DNA from: Diplodia intermedia
Lineage: Eukaryota; Ascomycota; Dothideomycetes; Botryosphaeriales; Botryosphaeriaceae
Assembly: GCA_021495925.1 (NCBI GenBank)
Contig: JAKEKT010000046.1
Span: 124,001 to 188,000 of the forward strand
Direction of reading: 5' to 3'
Length of the DNA stretch: 64,000 nt
Every line of letters starts with the position of its first letter. Position 1 is the stretch's first letter. Positions 11,746-21,791 of the stretch are shown here, in pieces. Under the pieces are notes generated by a model. The model saw only the letters and a program-made list of their open reading frames with translations, made no database searches and was not told the origin of the DNA. The position numbers and the translations under genes are program-made.

Positions 11746-12427
11746 GGCTTCCTGTCTGAAGGGCGGCGGAAGTTAAGGGGGCGGGGAGAAAAGGCGGGCG
11801 TCGCTGACGCAGGCTGCGCGCAGCTCGGCGGCGGAAGGAAAGCTGTGGGAAGCGCGAAATGGGTGAAGGAGCGGACGCGGCGGCGGCAAGTCAGGACGGG
11901 CCCCCGGGAAAGAAAAGAAGTGGTCAGGAAGTGGAGCGGGGGGGAGTTGGGCGGTGGTGGTGCATATGCTCGGTTGAGCGTGAGACTTAGGTGGCTTCGG
12001 CGCGCAGGAGAAAGTTGCCCTCTAGGTGGCCAGGATGACAGCTGAGGCGGTGCAGGGGCTACGTAAGTTGCGCAAGGGGCTGGAACCGCGGAACAGCGAC
12101 CAGGGCCTCTCCCGCAAATTGAAGCTGATGCGATTGAGCCAGCAGTCCAATGGTTGCGGCGAGGGCACCGGCCCTTCTCCTCCTGGCGCGCCAGTGACGG
12201 CGCGCGGGCTCTGCGCTGCTCAACGGCTGTGCCTGTGCATCGCGACCCGAGTCCCCGCCGGCGCGCAGGCCGACTGTCAAATCTCCCGCACGCGACGGTT
12301 GCACGATCGTCTTCGAGACGGCGCCGATCGCCGCAAGGGTTTCTGCTTTGGTCGAGCACTGCCGGCTGGGGAGGCAGCCCTGTTGCGGCCTGAGGCAGCA
12401 TGACTCGTCGGTCGCGAGCCGCCCCGT

Positions 12428-12433
12428 CACGTG
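12428..12433. promoter_or_regulatory. CACGTG E-box
   Basis: The palindromic CACGTG lies 22 bp from the telobox and 182 bp upstream of the telobox-Myb ATG. In fungi this core is bound by bHLH factors such as Cbf1-type proteins; occupancy here is inferred. Confidence 0.35.
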
Positions 12434-12454
12434 CTCGCGGGACTCGACGCGTCG

Positions 12455-12466
12455 TTACCCTAACCC
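12455..12466 (+). promoter_or_regulatory. Telobox (TTACCCTAACCC) upstream of telobox-Myb gene
   Basis: TTACCCTAACCC is nearly two telomere units (TTAGGG on the other strand). It lies 149 bp upstream of the ATG of the Myb protein at 12615. Tbf1-type proteins bind ACCCTAA in promoters, so autoregulation is a reasonable inference. Confidence 0.6.
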
Positions 12467-12614
12467 TTTTTTTGGCCGGCCATTGCGTTTGTCGCAACAC
12501 TGAGACCGTCCTGTCCTCTTCATCCCCGCCCAGCTGCAGCTGTCTGTGAAGCAGCCATCGCACCATCGCGCGACATCCGGAAGATCGTGTTTGTCAGGCC
12601 CGAGAGACGCCACG

Positions 12615-15328
12615 ATGGCGCAACCCCGACGCGTCCGGTCGCGTACAACCCCGCAACCAGACCTCCCAGACCTCCCACACCGACAACCATCCACCCGCAC
12701 CACCCGCAGCCAAAGCCGCGACATCGACCCCCCGCTCGCACAACATGGCGCAAAATCCTCTCGCAGAAATGTCCGTGTGGCTAGCGTCGATAGTATTGAT
12801 AGCGTGGATACCGATACCGGCCGTGCTACTCGCACGTCTGGTAGAGCGGCAGGACAAAGTGAGTAATTTTCCTGGTGTTGTGCGTTGAGTAGACAGGGGT
12901 CAGCGCATTGGTAGGGTTGGAGTTAGGGTTGGGGATCATTGCATTGTTTGATTGTCTTTGTCTTTTCTTCCCGTCTCCAACGACTCACATCTCCCCATCA
13001 TCTATAACCTGGTTCCCGTTTCGTGTCTAGCGTGCAATGCCACTAACGTCTATTCTACCAAGCCCTCCCTGTTGTCGAAGAAGATGCGGCTGTGAATTAT
13101 CCGGCTCTTCCGCAACCAGTGGAAACAGTTGCCAATGCCGTCAAGGAAACCCCGCCTCTGTCACTCATTGCAGACGACGACGTTGGTCATCAAACGCCCG
13201 GTGCTCGGTCCAGTGTCTCCGGCACTACCGCAATCTCGACCGCTCAGACGGTCCATGACCCCGCCGACCTAGACAAGGATTTGATGATTGATTTCCTTGA
13301 GGACCTGTACACCGATGCGGGCAAAATCCTGGCAATCGTTGCTCCGCAAGCTGTTTCTGCTGAGCGCCTCGCGTCGGTCGCTTCCGAGGTTGCCAAACCA
13401 GACTCAAAAACTCGGCGTCTCCTGGACAGACGTGCCGAGCACTTCAGAGAAGCACGCGGAAACTTCGGGGATGACGACTTCATCAATGTGGAGACCGTGT
13501 TGGCGTCCTTTGCCAATGGGGAAGACATGTATCAGTTGGATGTGCATCGACCCGATGCTGTTCTCTACATGGCCAATGTAGCTGCGCTGGCGAATCGAAT
13601 TGCTACTTTGCCTGATGATAGAAGCGCTATATTCAGTAGCCTCCTGCCTTTGGACAACACATTTCCCCGCAACCTGATTGGGTCGTTGGACTTGGAAGAT
13701 GGCACCCTCGCGGAGGAAACATTCCAGCTCGCCCTGGACATTCGCACGCAGTTTGCTACATCCTTCCTGATCAACGTCAAGAATGGAGAGGACTTCGACC
13801 CAGATGCAACTCTTCAATCTGTCTTTTTTGCGGTCCCTGACGGAGATGAAGAAGGCTCTGGGACTTTTCGCGTGCGGGGATGGGAAAACATGGGCCTTGG
13901 CTTGGCCGATGACAATCTACCCCACCCTATCAAAGAAGCTGTCGTGACGAGAATGAAAAAAATCAGAGAATCTTTCCGGGAAGATCAAGGAGCCTTGGAG
14001 CGAGGAGACTACATCGACACGGAAAAGCTTGAGTCCGAATTTCCCTGGCACGGGTTTGTTACAAGCCTTTTGAAGTGGGCGCGCCGACGCAATGTCGAGC
14101 TTGAAAAACAAGTTGGTGGTCTCCACGGTGTCGATGCAATTAAAGAGTCTCTGCAGCATCATGTAGAGGCGGAAGATACACATTCCTCAGGAGAGCAAAA
14201 ACAGGCCGCATCGCAAAGCCAAGGCGCATCTACTGCCGGAACAGAGTCCCAAAGCCAGCAGATTCCCAAGACGAACGAAGACGTTGCTAAGTTTTGGAAG
14301 AGACGTTGGAACCACCTCAAAGGCCCAGGCGTTGACGTAGCGGAAGATCCAGGGGAAGCAGGTGCATCTGATGGCGTCGTCCCTCAGACAGCTGACGAAG
14401 ACTATCAGCCGCCAATCACGGAGGAAGAGGATGGCTCAAGGGCATCCGCCAATCCTCCAGCAGGGCGCAGTGCTATGCAGGAGGATCTCGAAAGTTTACG
14501 ACAGCGCGAAAAACAAAACAAGGAGAACATGCGGAGGACTATGACAGACTCTAGTGCCTCTGCTCGCAAATCGTTTTACGACAGACAAAAAGGTGCGACG
14601 CGGATTTCCTGGGATGAACCAGGGGCGTCGTTTGCAACCGAACCCGCCTCCTCATCTAATAACAGCCAAGGTAAAAGAAGGCGTGCTGAGACCGAGTCCG
14701 ATGATGAAGAGGAGTTCGAGACACGCGTCTCGAGCAACAAACGGCAAGTGCCCGTCAAGAGAAAGGAGCGATATGATCCATCCTCTATGCCGCCTCCCTC
14801 GCCATCCGTACGACGCCAAACTAGTCGTGTGCCTGTGCGTGCTCGATTGGAAGAAGAAGATGGCGATGGCGGTGGAAATGATGCTCCACCGTCTCCGGCC
14901 AGACAGTTGAAGGCAGTGAACCGACAAGCTAAGGACGTGATCGGCGCATCTGCCACTCGTGTCAACCATGGAAGAAGGAAATGGTCAGACGATGAGGTCA
15001 ATGTGTTCACGATTCTCGTTGGAGAGTTCTGTAGCGCAAAACAGCCTTGGGTAACCATCAAAAAAGCGGATGCCGCTGGCGACAATGTTCTGGCGCACAG
15101 AAGCAACACGGACCTGAAGGACAAAGCCATCAACATGATCTATGATTTTAAAGTGTGAGTGACACCCCCTTTATTTTCACTTTCTATCCTTCTACCTGAT
15201 CACTGATCAACTACTGTAGGGCCGGTCAAGATTTGCCGCCAGGTTTTGAGCAATTCAGGCTCCCGGCTCATCTCCAAGCGAAGGTATACAGTCGTCGCGG
15301 GATTTTGCCCGAGGACGCAGATGAGTGA
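12615..15328 (+). CDS. Telobox Myb/SANT protein (Tbf1/TRF-like telomere-repeat binding factor)
   Basis: Exons 12615-12858, 13063-15154 and 15220-15328 give about 814 residues. The N-terminus is basic and disordered. Residues about 130-480 are a helical domain (DFLEDLYTDAGKILAIVAP..., DDDFINVETVLASFANGEDMYQL...) resembling a TRF-homology dimerization region. Then comes a disordered charged region with short basic clusters (KRRRAE, RKERYD). Near residues 716-780 is a Myb/SANT repeat (GRRKWSDDEVNVFTILVGEFC ... W ... NTDLKDKAINMIYDF); the LKDK stretch corresponds to the telobox signature VDLKDKWR, but the tryptophan there is replaced. The last exon ends RRGILPEDADE. Known family roles are telomere and gene-promoter binding. 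The 204-nt first intron ends with AAG, an uncommon acceptor, but phase and the CTAAC branch site at 13043-13047 support it. Whether this is Tbf1 or another TRF-like protein is not settled. Confidence 0.82.
12911..12934 (+). promoter_or_regulatory. TTAGGG-type repeats inside intron 1
   Basis: GTAGGGTTGG followed by AGTTAGGGTTGGGG gives two TAGGGTT units 11 bp apart, within the first intron of the telobox-Myb gene. With the upstream copy on the other strand, exon 1 is flanked by telomere-type sites. Confidence 0.55.
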
Positions 15329-15826
15329 AGAGCGCGGAGGCTTCCATACCAAACAACTTATATTTGGGGTTTAATGGATTCATCAGGGCGTTGTGGATTA
15401 GGATTAGGCTTTCACCGGCCATTTCATGACAGCAAGAATGTCGAGTCAACTCATGCTGAAGATCGGTGCTGCTTCACTCCTTTCACATGCTATCACCACG
15501 ATCTCTCTTTAATTTCTTTGCCCGACGATCGTGTGCACGGAGTTCGAAGGAGAAAGATGGCAGATAACACGTGCCTTTGTTTTCTTCTTTCAAGCTTGTA
15601 GCCATGAATGTTTACCGCAGTATTCAATGGCGAACAGAGAGGTAAGTAAGATATGACCGAAAAATATGGTACAGTGTTGAACTTAGTTGCTGAGAAACCT
15701 GAGGAACTCTCCTCATCTAGCATGGATTCCGTACTGATCTGTTATTGACTATACTTAAGCCAGGCAAGCAAATTCCCTTCTAACAACACCTGAGAGAATC
15801 ACCTCTTAACCGAGGTAGCTCACAAC
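15329..15826. other. Spacer between telobox-Myb gene and tRNA-Glu
   Basis: About 500 bp, presumably 3'UTR and tRNA upstream region. Only short ORFs; nothing supported. Confidence 0.5.
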
Positions 15827-15928
15827 TCCGTTGTGGTCTAGGGGCTAGGATTTGCCGCTCTCAGTCTTCCGAGAGTCATCTCACTTACAAGTGCCGGCAA
15901 GGCCCGGGTTCGATTCCCGGCGACGGAA
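15827..15928 (+). tRNA. tRNA-Glu(CTC) with 30-nt intron
   Basis: The acceptor stem pairs TCCGTTG with CGACGGA (one T-G pair). The D arm is GTCT..AGGAT, the anticodon stem pairs TGCCG (15853-15857... region) with CGGCA (15895-15899), and the T arm is CCGGGTTCGATTCCCGG. The anticodon loop CTCTCA places anticodon CTC at 15860-15862. A 30-nt intron at 15864-15893 follows position 37, the normal site for nuclear tRNA introns, and carries GAGAG, which can pair with the anticodon region. The T-rich stretch just downstream (about 15932-15936) should stop RNA polymerase III. The mature tRNA is 72 nt without CCA. Confidence 0.95.
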
Positions 15929-16540
15929 TTCTCTTTTGCATCCAAGCTTCGCTATCTCTTTTGCACGGCGTGATGCCTCACTACTGTCTGTGGTGGCGCT
16001 GGAAATTTTTTGGTGTTGGGTTCGGAAGGCGGACCGAGCGCTAGGTCCGGTCGAGCCGGGCGGTGAGACCAAGCGACCTCGGGGATGGAAGGAACTTGCG
16101 GCCGGGCCGGAGAGGATGGGCCACATGCACCGATTGCGATAGGGGCATATTTCTAGACGCCGGTTTTTAGCGAATGTCGATGTGGAGGCGGCCGGTGCTC
16201 TTGGTGACTCGACACGATTGCGGAGATGGATTGAACGTCCGGTTATCGCTGTGATTCCTGACCAATGGGGAATATCGTGAACGTAAGAAATTTGGAGATA
16301 CGCGAGGGTAAAATATGGAGACGGCGTGGAGAAAACTTGGAGGCGCCGAAATCGCAACAGCCAGCGTCTCCTACGTAGAGGCCTGACGGCTTGAGGCGAG
16401 GCAAGTTGGAGCAAACCAAAGGAGATAGATTTGTTGTGGCTTGATCATGCGGATAATGCTTGCCGCAGGTCCCTCCATCCGATACCGAGCTTCATGACCG
16501 TAAACGCCTAATACCGCTCTCTTTAATCCTTTGGTCCGCT
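15929..16540. other. Spacer between tRNA and TRAPPC12-like gene
   Basis: About 610 bp. It starts with the tRNA terminator and ends with the 3' end of a minus-strand gene. No further gene is seen. Confidence 0.5.
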
Positions 16541-18077
16541 CTATAGCTTGAAATCTGCAGCCTGCCTTTCCCAACCCATTGCACTCGGCTCGAGGGCAGA
16601 AACTTTGTCTACGAGCTCCAGCTTGCGCTCGCGGGACTTTTCGGTGCAAAGCTCGTAGATGGTGCTGAGATTGAACGTCAAGGCGTGGAAGGCATAAGAT
16701 GAGTTCTGCCCATGATCTATCAGGTCTTCCAATAGGGCTCGCGCATCAGCTATCCGGCCAACGTAGAGTAAGCATACTGCGCGGTTTTGTGTGACCATAG
16801 GATCGTTGGGACTTTCGGCGGCCAGACTGTCCCATATGGTCAGGGCCGTGCGATAGTCCGCTTCTGCCATGGCGACCAGAGCGTTGAGGGGATCCGCGGG
16901 AGGCGGGGCATCACCAGCAGAAGGGGTCGGAGGAGCAGGCGAAGGCGATGCGGCGACGCAGCGCTTTGCAGCATCAACGTCGCCGACTTTAATCCATGCC
17001 AACGCCTCCATGGATTTCAAACGCGCTGATTCCGGGCCGAGGGGTGTCGAGTCTGCCTTCTCTTCTGCCTCAACTGCCTCCTCTGTCCCCGAATCCGCGC
17101 GAACAAGCCCTGCCAGATGTCTCGCGGCACCCTCACACTCTCCCATCTCTATCAGCGCATTCGCTACTCTAATAGCGAGCTCCCTTAGTCTGCCCTTCCA
17201 CACCTGTTTTGCTTCCGTGTCTTGGGACTTGATCGCCTCGATCCTCGCTTCCCGAGCCAGTTCGTAATACCCCATGACACCGCGCCGCCAGTCGCCGTAC
17301 CCCAGGCCCATGAGTCGCACAGAGAGCACACGCAGTTCCCATGGCACGATGTGGGAGCCGGTCAGAGGGTTCCGGTAGAACGCGCTGGTCAGATCACCAA
17401 GCAGCTTTGCCTCGGCGGCGGCTAGGGCATGCTCATTAAGAAGTGTCAAGCAGGCCAGCCGCACATGAAAGAGCGAGAAAATACGCGCATGATCAGCAGG
17501 CGCGGTGTTTGTGACCAAGGCCTTTGCGGCTGCAATGGCAGCGGAGCGGTAGTGTCCTCCGTCAAGAAGGTCGCGGAGCGAAGCAGAGGGCGGGGGCTGA
17601 TGGGTGGCAGCGAGGAAGGGGTGCGGTGTGGTGTGCGGTGGGAGGGGGTGGAAATTGTTCGCGTGCAGCAGGAAGCCAAAGTCCTTGTCGGTAGACTCGA
17701 GGACGGAGGCGGGGGTGGAGGGAGCAGGCGACAGCTGAGATTGGCGGGTGGGGGTGATGGGTTGCTGCTGGTGTTGCAAGTGCGGATGCGAGAAGGGATT
17801 CGGCGACAAGGGCGCAGGGCCGGGTTGGTTGGCGGAAGCCGGCGAGGCTAGAGGACTGAGGGGGCATCAGCAGAGGTGGCGCGAGTGCCGGGGCATGGGA
17901 CGACGCACTCGTCGAAGTCGGCGTCCAACGGGCCTTTGGTGGAGCGGCGGGTGATGGCTACTGCGGCGGCAGTCAGCGACGGAAGACGGGCGTTGGGCCG
18001 GCCAGGGACATACTGCGGCGGCGCTCGTCGCTGGAGGCCATGCGGCCGTGGCCCTTTACCCGCGGGGGAGGCTGCAT
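16541..18077 (-). CDS. TRAPPC12-like TPR protein (TRAPP complex)
   Basis: Exons 18077-18060, 18012-17909 and 17855-16541 give about 478 residues. The first coding exon is only 18 nt (MQPPPR), joined to YVPGRPNARLPSL; the second joins ADFD|D PLASPAS in phase. After a proline-rich N-terminus, residues about 110-470 are tandem helical TPR-like repeats: SLRDLLDGGHYRSAAIAAAKAL, ARIFSLFHVRLACLTLLNE, SVRLMGLGYGDWRRGVMGYYELARE, MEALAWIKVGDVDAAKRC, TQNRAVCLLYVGRIADARALLEDL. This order matches the C-terminal TPR part of TRAPPC12, a TRAPPIII vesicle-tethering subunit in ER-Golgi and autophagic trafficking. It is divergent from ILV2, sharing a 342-bp promoter. Confidence 0.85.
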
Positions 18078-18282
18078 GGCGGTGGTGCGGTGCGCAGCGG
18101 AGGTCTGGTCAGGGCGGGGCGACGAGACGAGCTGGCTGGACTTAGGCGTTAAGCGGCGCCAAGGCTGGGGACGGCACTCGGGCGTGATGCTGGTTCCAAA
18201 AGCCTTCATTGGTCCGATTTCGGAGTGACGGCCCCCTCCTCGGCAAGGTGGAAATTGTCGACCAGACGACTCGCACTATTCC

Positions 18283-18289
18283 TGACTCA
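18283..18289. promoter_or_regulatory. Gcn4/CpcA site (TGACTCA) upstream of ILV2
   Basis: A perfect TGACTCA lies 131 bp upstream of the ILV2 ATG in the ILV2/TRAPPC12 divergent promoter. This is the consensus of the Gcn4/CpcA bZIP activator of amino-acid biosynthesis genes, fitting ILV2. A second copy at 18809-18815 overlaps the 3' end of ILV2 intron 1. Confidence 0.7.
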
Positions 18290-18419
18290 CCACCACGCAT
18301 TCCTTTCGCCCATAAGATATCCGCCGCGCTCCCCGCGTGCTCCCAGCCTGCGACCTGGCCATTGGCACCTCTCCACTCCTCTTCCGCGACCGACGCCCAC
18401 CGGCTCGCCACCCGTCACA

Positions 18420-20607
18420 ATGCTCAAGGCACGCCAATCGCCCAGCGCTCTGAAGAGCGTGAACTTCGCCGCCCGCCGCTTCTCCTCGACGCCCTCGCCC
18501 GCCGCCGTCTCGCCCTACCGCAATGTCGCCGTCCAGCAGCCCGCTCAGAAGCCCGTCGTCAAGAATGCCATCAAGCGCACCCAGAGCACTGCTGCCGCCC
18601 AGCAGACCGAGCGGCCTGTGCCCGCCTCTGCCTTCAATCGCGAGGTCCCGCCACCGCAGGCCGCCTCGCGCTACCACTCGCAAATGGATCACTCGTTCGT
18701 CGGCATGAAGGGCGGCGAGATTTTCCACGAGATGATGCTGCGCCAGGGCGTGAAGCACATCTGTACGTCGCAATCCGTTTTTTCATCGCTAGCAGTCCAC
18801 TAACCGGATGACTCAGTCGGCTACCCAGGAGGCGCCATTCTCCCCGTCTTCGATGCTATTTACAACTCAAAGCACTTCGACTTCGTTCTCCCCAGACATG
18901 AGCAGGGCGCAGGCCACATGGCCGAGGGTTACGCCAGGGCTTCGGGCAAGCCTGGTGTCGTTCTCGTCACCTCCGGCCCTGGCGCCACCAACGTTGTCAC
19001 GCCCATGCAGGATGCCTTGATGGATGGCACGCCAATGGTTGTGTTCTGCGGTCAGGTTGTAACGTCTGCCATTGGTTCCGATGCATTCCAGGAGGCCGAC
19101 ATGCTCGGCATTTCTAGGGCCTGCACCAAGTGGAATGTGATGGTCAAGAACATCGCTGAGCTGCCCCGCCGTATCAACGAGGCCTTCGAGATTGCGACTA
19201 GCGGCCGTCCTGGCCCCGTCCTTGTCGACTTGCCCAAGGACATCACGGGTGGCACTCTCAACAAGCCCATTCCTGTCGACAGCGCCCTCCCGACTCACCC
19301 CAGCGCCGCCAGTTTAGCCGCGCGCGAGTTGAGCAGGGCGCAGCTCGAGGGCGCCATCAGGCGCTCGGCCAACCTCATCAACATCGCCAAGAAGCCTGTC
19401 ATCTACGCTGGCCAGGGTATCGTCTCGGCCCCCGACGGCCCCAAGCTTTTGAAGGAGCTTGCCGACAAGGCCAACATCCCCGTGACTACGACCCTTCAAG
19501 GCTTGGGTGGCTTCGATGAGTTCGACCCGAAATCTCTCCACATGCTGGGTATGCACGGCTCTGCCTACGCCAACATGGCCATGCAGGAGGCAGATCTGAT
19601 CATTGCTCTCGGTGCTCGTTTTGACGACCGTATCACCGGTCACGTCGCTCGCTTTGCTCCCGCCGCTCACGCTGCCGCTGCCGAGGGTCGTGGTGGTATC
19701 ATCCACTTCGAGATCATGCCCAAGAACATCAACAAGGTCGTCCAGGCCACTGAGGCCGTTGAGGGTGACGTCGCGACGAATATGGCCGCCCTCATCCCGT
19801 ACGTCAACGCCGTTCCTGAGCGTCCTGAATGGTTTGAGCAGATCAACGACTGGAAGCAGCGCTTTCCTTGGGCTTACGAGAAGGAGGGCGTGAACGGGCT
19901 GATCAAGCCCCAGGTTGTTATTGACAAGCTTAGCAAGCTCACCGAGAGCATCCGTGACAAGACCGTCATCACAACTGGTGTCGGCCAGCACCAGATGTGG
20001 GCGGCCCAGCACTTCCGCTGGACCCACCCGCGTACCATGATCACCTCTGGCGGTGCTGGTACCATGGGTTTCGGTCTTCCTGCTGCTATCGGCGCAAAGG
20101 TCGCCCGTCCCGAGGCTCTCGTCATCGACATTGACGGTGACGCGTCGTTCAGCATGACTCTAACTGAGCTCAGCACCGCGGCTGAGTTCAACATTGGCGT
20201 CAAGGTCATTATCCTGAACAACGAGGAGCAGGGCATGGTCACTCAATGGCAGTCCCTCTTCTTCAAGGACCGTTTCTCGCATACCCACCAGAAGAACGCC
20301 AACTTCGTCAAGCTTAGTGAGGCCATGGGCCTTCAGGCCGATCGCGTTACGAAACCCGCAGAGCTCGAGGACAAGCTCAAGTGGCTCTTGAACACCGATG
20401 GTCCCGCTCTTCTCGAGGTCGTTGTCGACCAGAAGGTGCCTGTCCTTCCCATGGTGCCGGCTGGTAGCGCTCTCCACGAGTTCTTGGTGTACGACGAGAG
20501 TAAGTTCGATCTCACACATTCGAATGGCGATGAAATAAGGCTAACACACGGGAACAGCTAAGGAGAAAGCCCGCCGCGAGCAGACCCGCCAGCGCACCGG
20601 CAGGTAA
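18420..20607 (+). CDS. ILV2: Acetolactate synthase catalytic subunit, mitochondrial
   Basis: Exons 18420-18762, 18817-20499 and 20558-20607 give about 691 residues. The enzyme makes 2-acetolactate or 2-aceto-2-hydroxybutyrate from pyruvate, the first common step of valine, leucine and isoleucine synthesis, in mitochondria. The first 90 residues are rich in R, S and A, without acidic residues early, as in a transit peptide. Visible motifs are FGYPGGAILPVFDAIY across intron 1, RHEQGAGHMAEGYARASG with the catalytic glutamate (about residue 141), SGPGATN, and the thiamine-diphosphate/Mg motif DIDGDASFSMT...NNEEQGMVTQWQ (from about residue 550). The C-terminus is KARREQTRQRTGR. Both introns are GT-AG (54 and 58 nt). 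The small regulatory subunit (ILV6) is not in the window. Confidence 0.97.
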
Positions 20608-21791
20608 ATGCTTTGCGCCACGTCTGCGGGAGAGGAGAGCCAGGTTCAAAAATATTCTTTGACTTTTACTTGTCTCCTTGGTCACCAAGACACGAATGCA
20701 AGGGGACTACGAGACCATTTCTTCTTTTTTGGGACAAAAAAAAAAGCGGCACTGAGTACCCCGGAGGAGCCTCTGTGATTTTGTTGTTTTGTACTATTGT
20801 GGAGACGCGCAAACGCTTGCTATTTCTTCGTCTCTCGTCATGCAAGCTTGCTAATGATTTGGCGTTATTGTGGGTTGGGTTGATGGGAGTCTTTTGCCAT
20901 TTCTATCTGAATTTTCCGTCGATCGAACACCATGACCAACTCTATGGAGGTCTGAAAAAGCAAAAAACCGGATTCTGATGACGTTGCGATCTTCACCTCG
21001 GCTTGTTAGCGTGCTTGCTTTTGTCTTCCTTGGCTATTTACTGCTTGAGTGTATTAACGAATGGTTGGGCTTGCGGATTCATGTGGCGGAAAAGTTACTG
21101 ATGAGGAAGCGAATCAGTCGCTGTGGCGAATCGAAGTCAGGGTTCGAATTTTATGCTAGCGTAACCATACTTCGCTATTCCTGCACTCGTCTCACTAGTC
21201 ATGGTACTAGCTTCCGACCGCGCTCGTTGTTCTGGTAGTGTGCATCGTGAAGCAATCATCGCTCCCTTCGACCTATTATCATGGCTTCGGCCTTCCAGAC
21301 CCCATAGTCTGTTAAAATCCAGAAATCATCGCATAGGGTAATCCTTGTGCGAATTATATACATCGTTACAAAGCAATGCTCCTCTCTGCGTGGCCCGTAT
21401 GAGACCTTCATTTTCTAGAACGGAATAGCCAAGAAAATTTTGTGCTTTTTCTTACATATATGGAGGCAATGTATAAGACCTTTCCACGCCAAAGATAAGT
21501 TACGACGTTATGAATGCATTAACGTTGGGAAGCTTAATTTCAACTCGAGAAATTTCGAGTTGTTCGGTTTGGAGTGGCTCGCGCGCCTTTCTGGCTACTA
21601 CTTGTGCGTGTAATACGCGAATAGACAATCCGCTCCAAGCCGTCTCGAGAATTGGTAGCAAGGGATGCTCGCCAAGTTACGCTAGCCTAGCCTCGTCACT
21701 TCCAGTCTACAAACTGATACTTGCCGCGTGATCTTACGGCCTAAGTAATGATTTGAACTTGGACTATCCCCATCACCACAACCCCCGAATC
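20608..21791. other. Convergent intergenic region
   Basis: About 1.2 kb between the 3' ends of ILV2 and rad9, T-rich at the left. Short ORFs have no recognizable motif. No gene is supported. Confidence 0.5.

Larger units (their letters stand above)
11746..12614. other. Divergent promoter region of GDT1 and the telobox-Myb gene
   Basis: 869 bp, GC-rich, without a supported gene. It contains CACGTG at 12428-12433 and a telomere-type repeat at 12455-12466, both nearer the plus-strand gene. Confidence 0.55.

Noticed and set aside
19314..20027. Long ORF antisense to ILV2
   Set aside because: Shadow of the strong codon bias of ILV2; no independent support. The same applies to ORFs antisense to DBP2 (28614-30008) and SFH5 (49494-50342).
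21131..21160. tRNA T-loop-like GGGTTCGAA
   Set aside because: The flanks do not pair and no anticodon or acceptor stem can be drawn.
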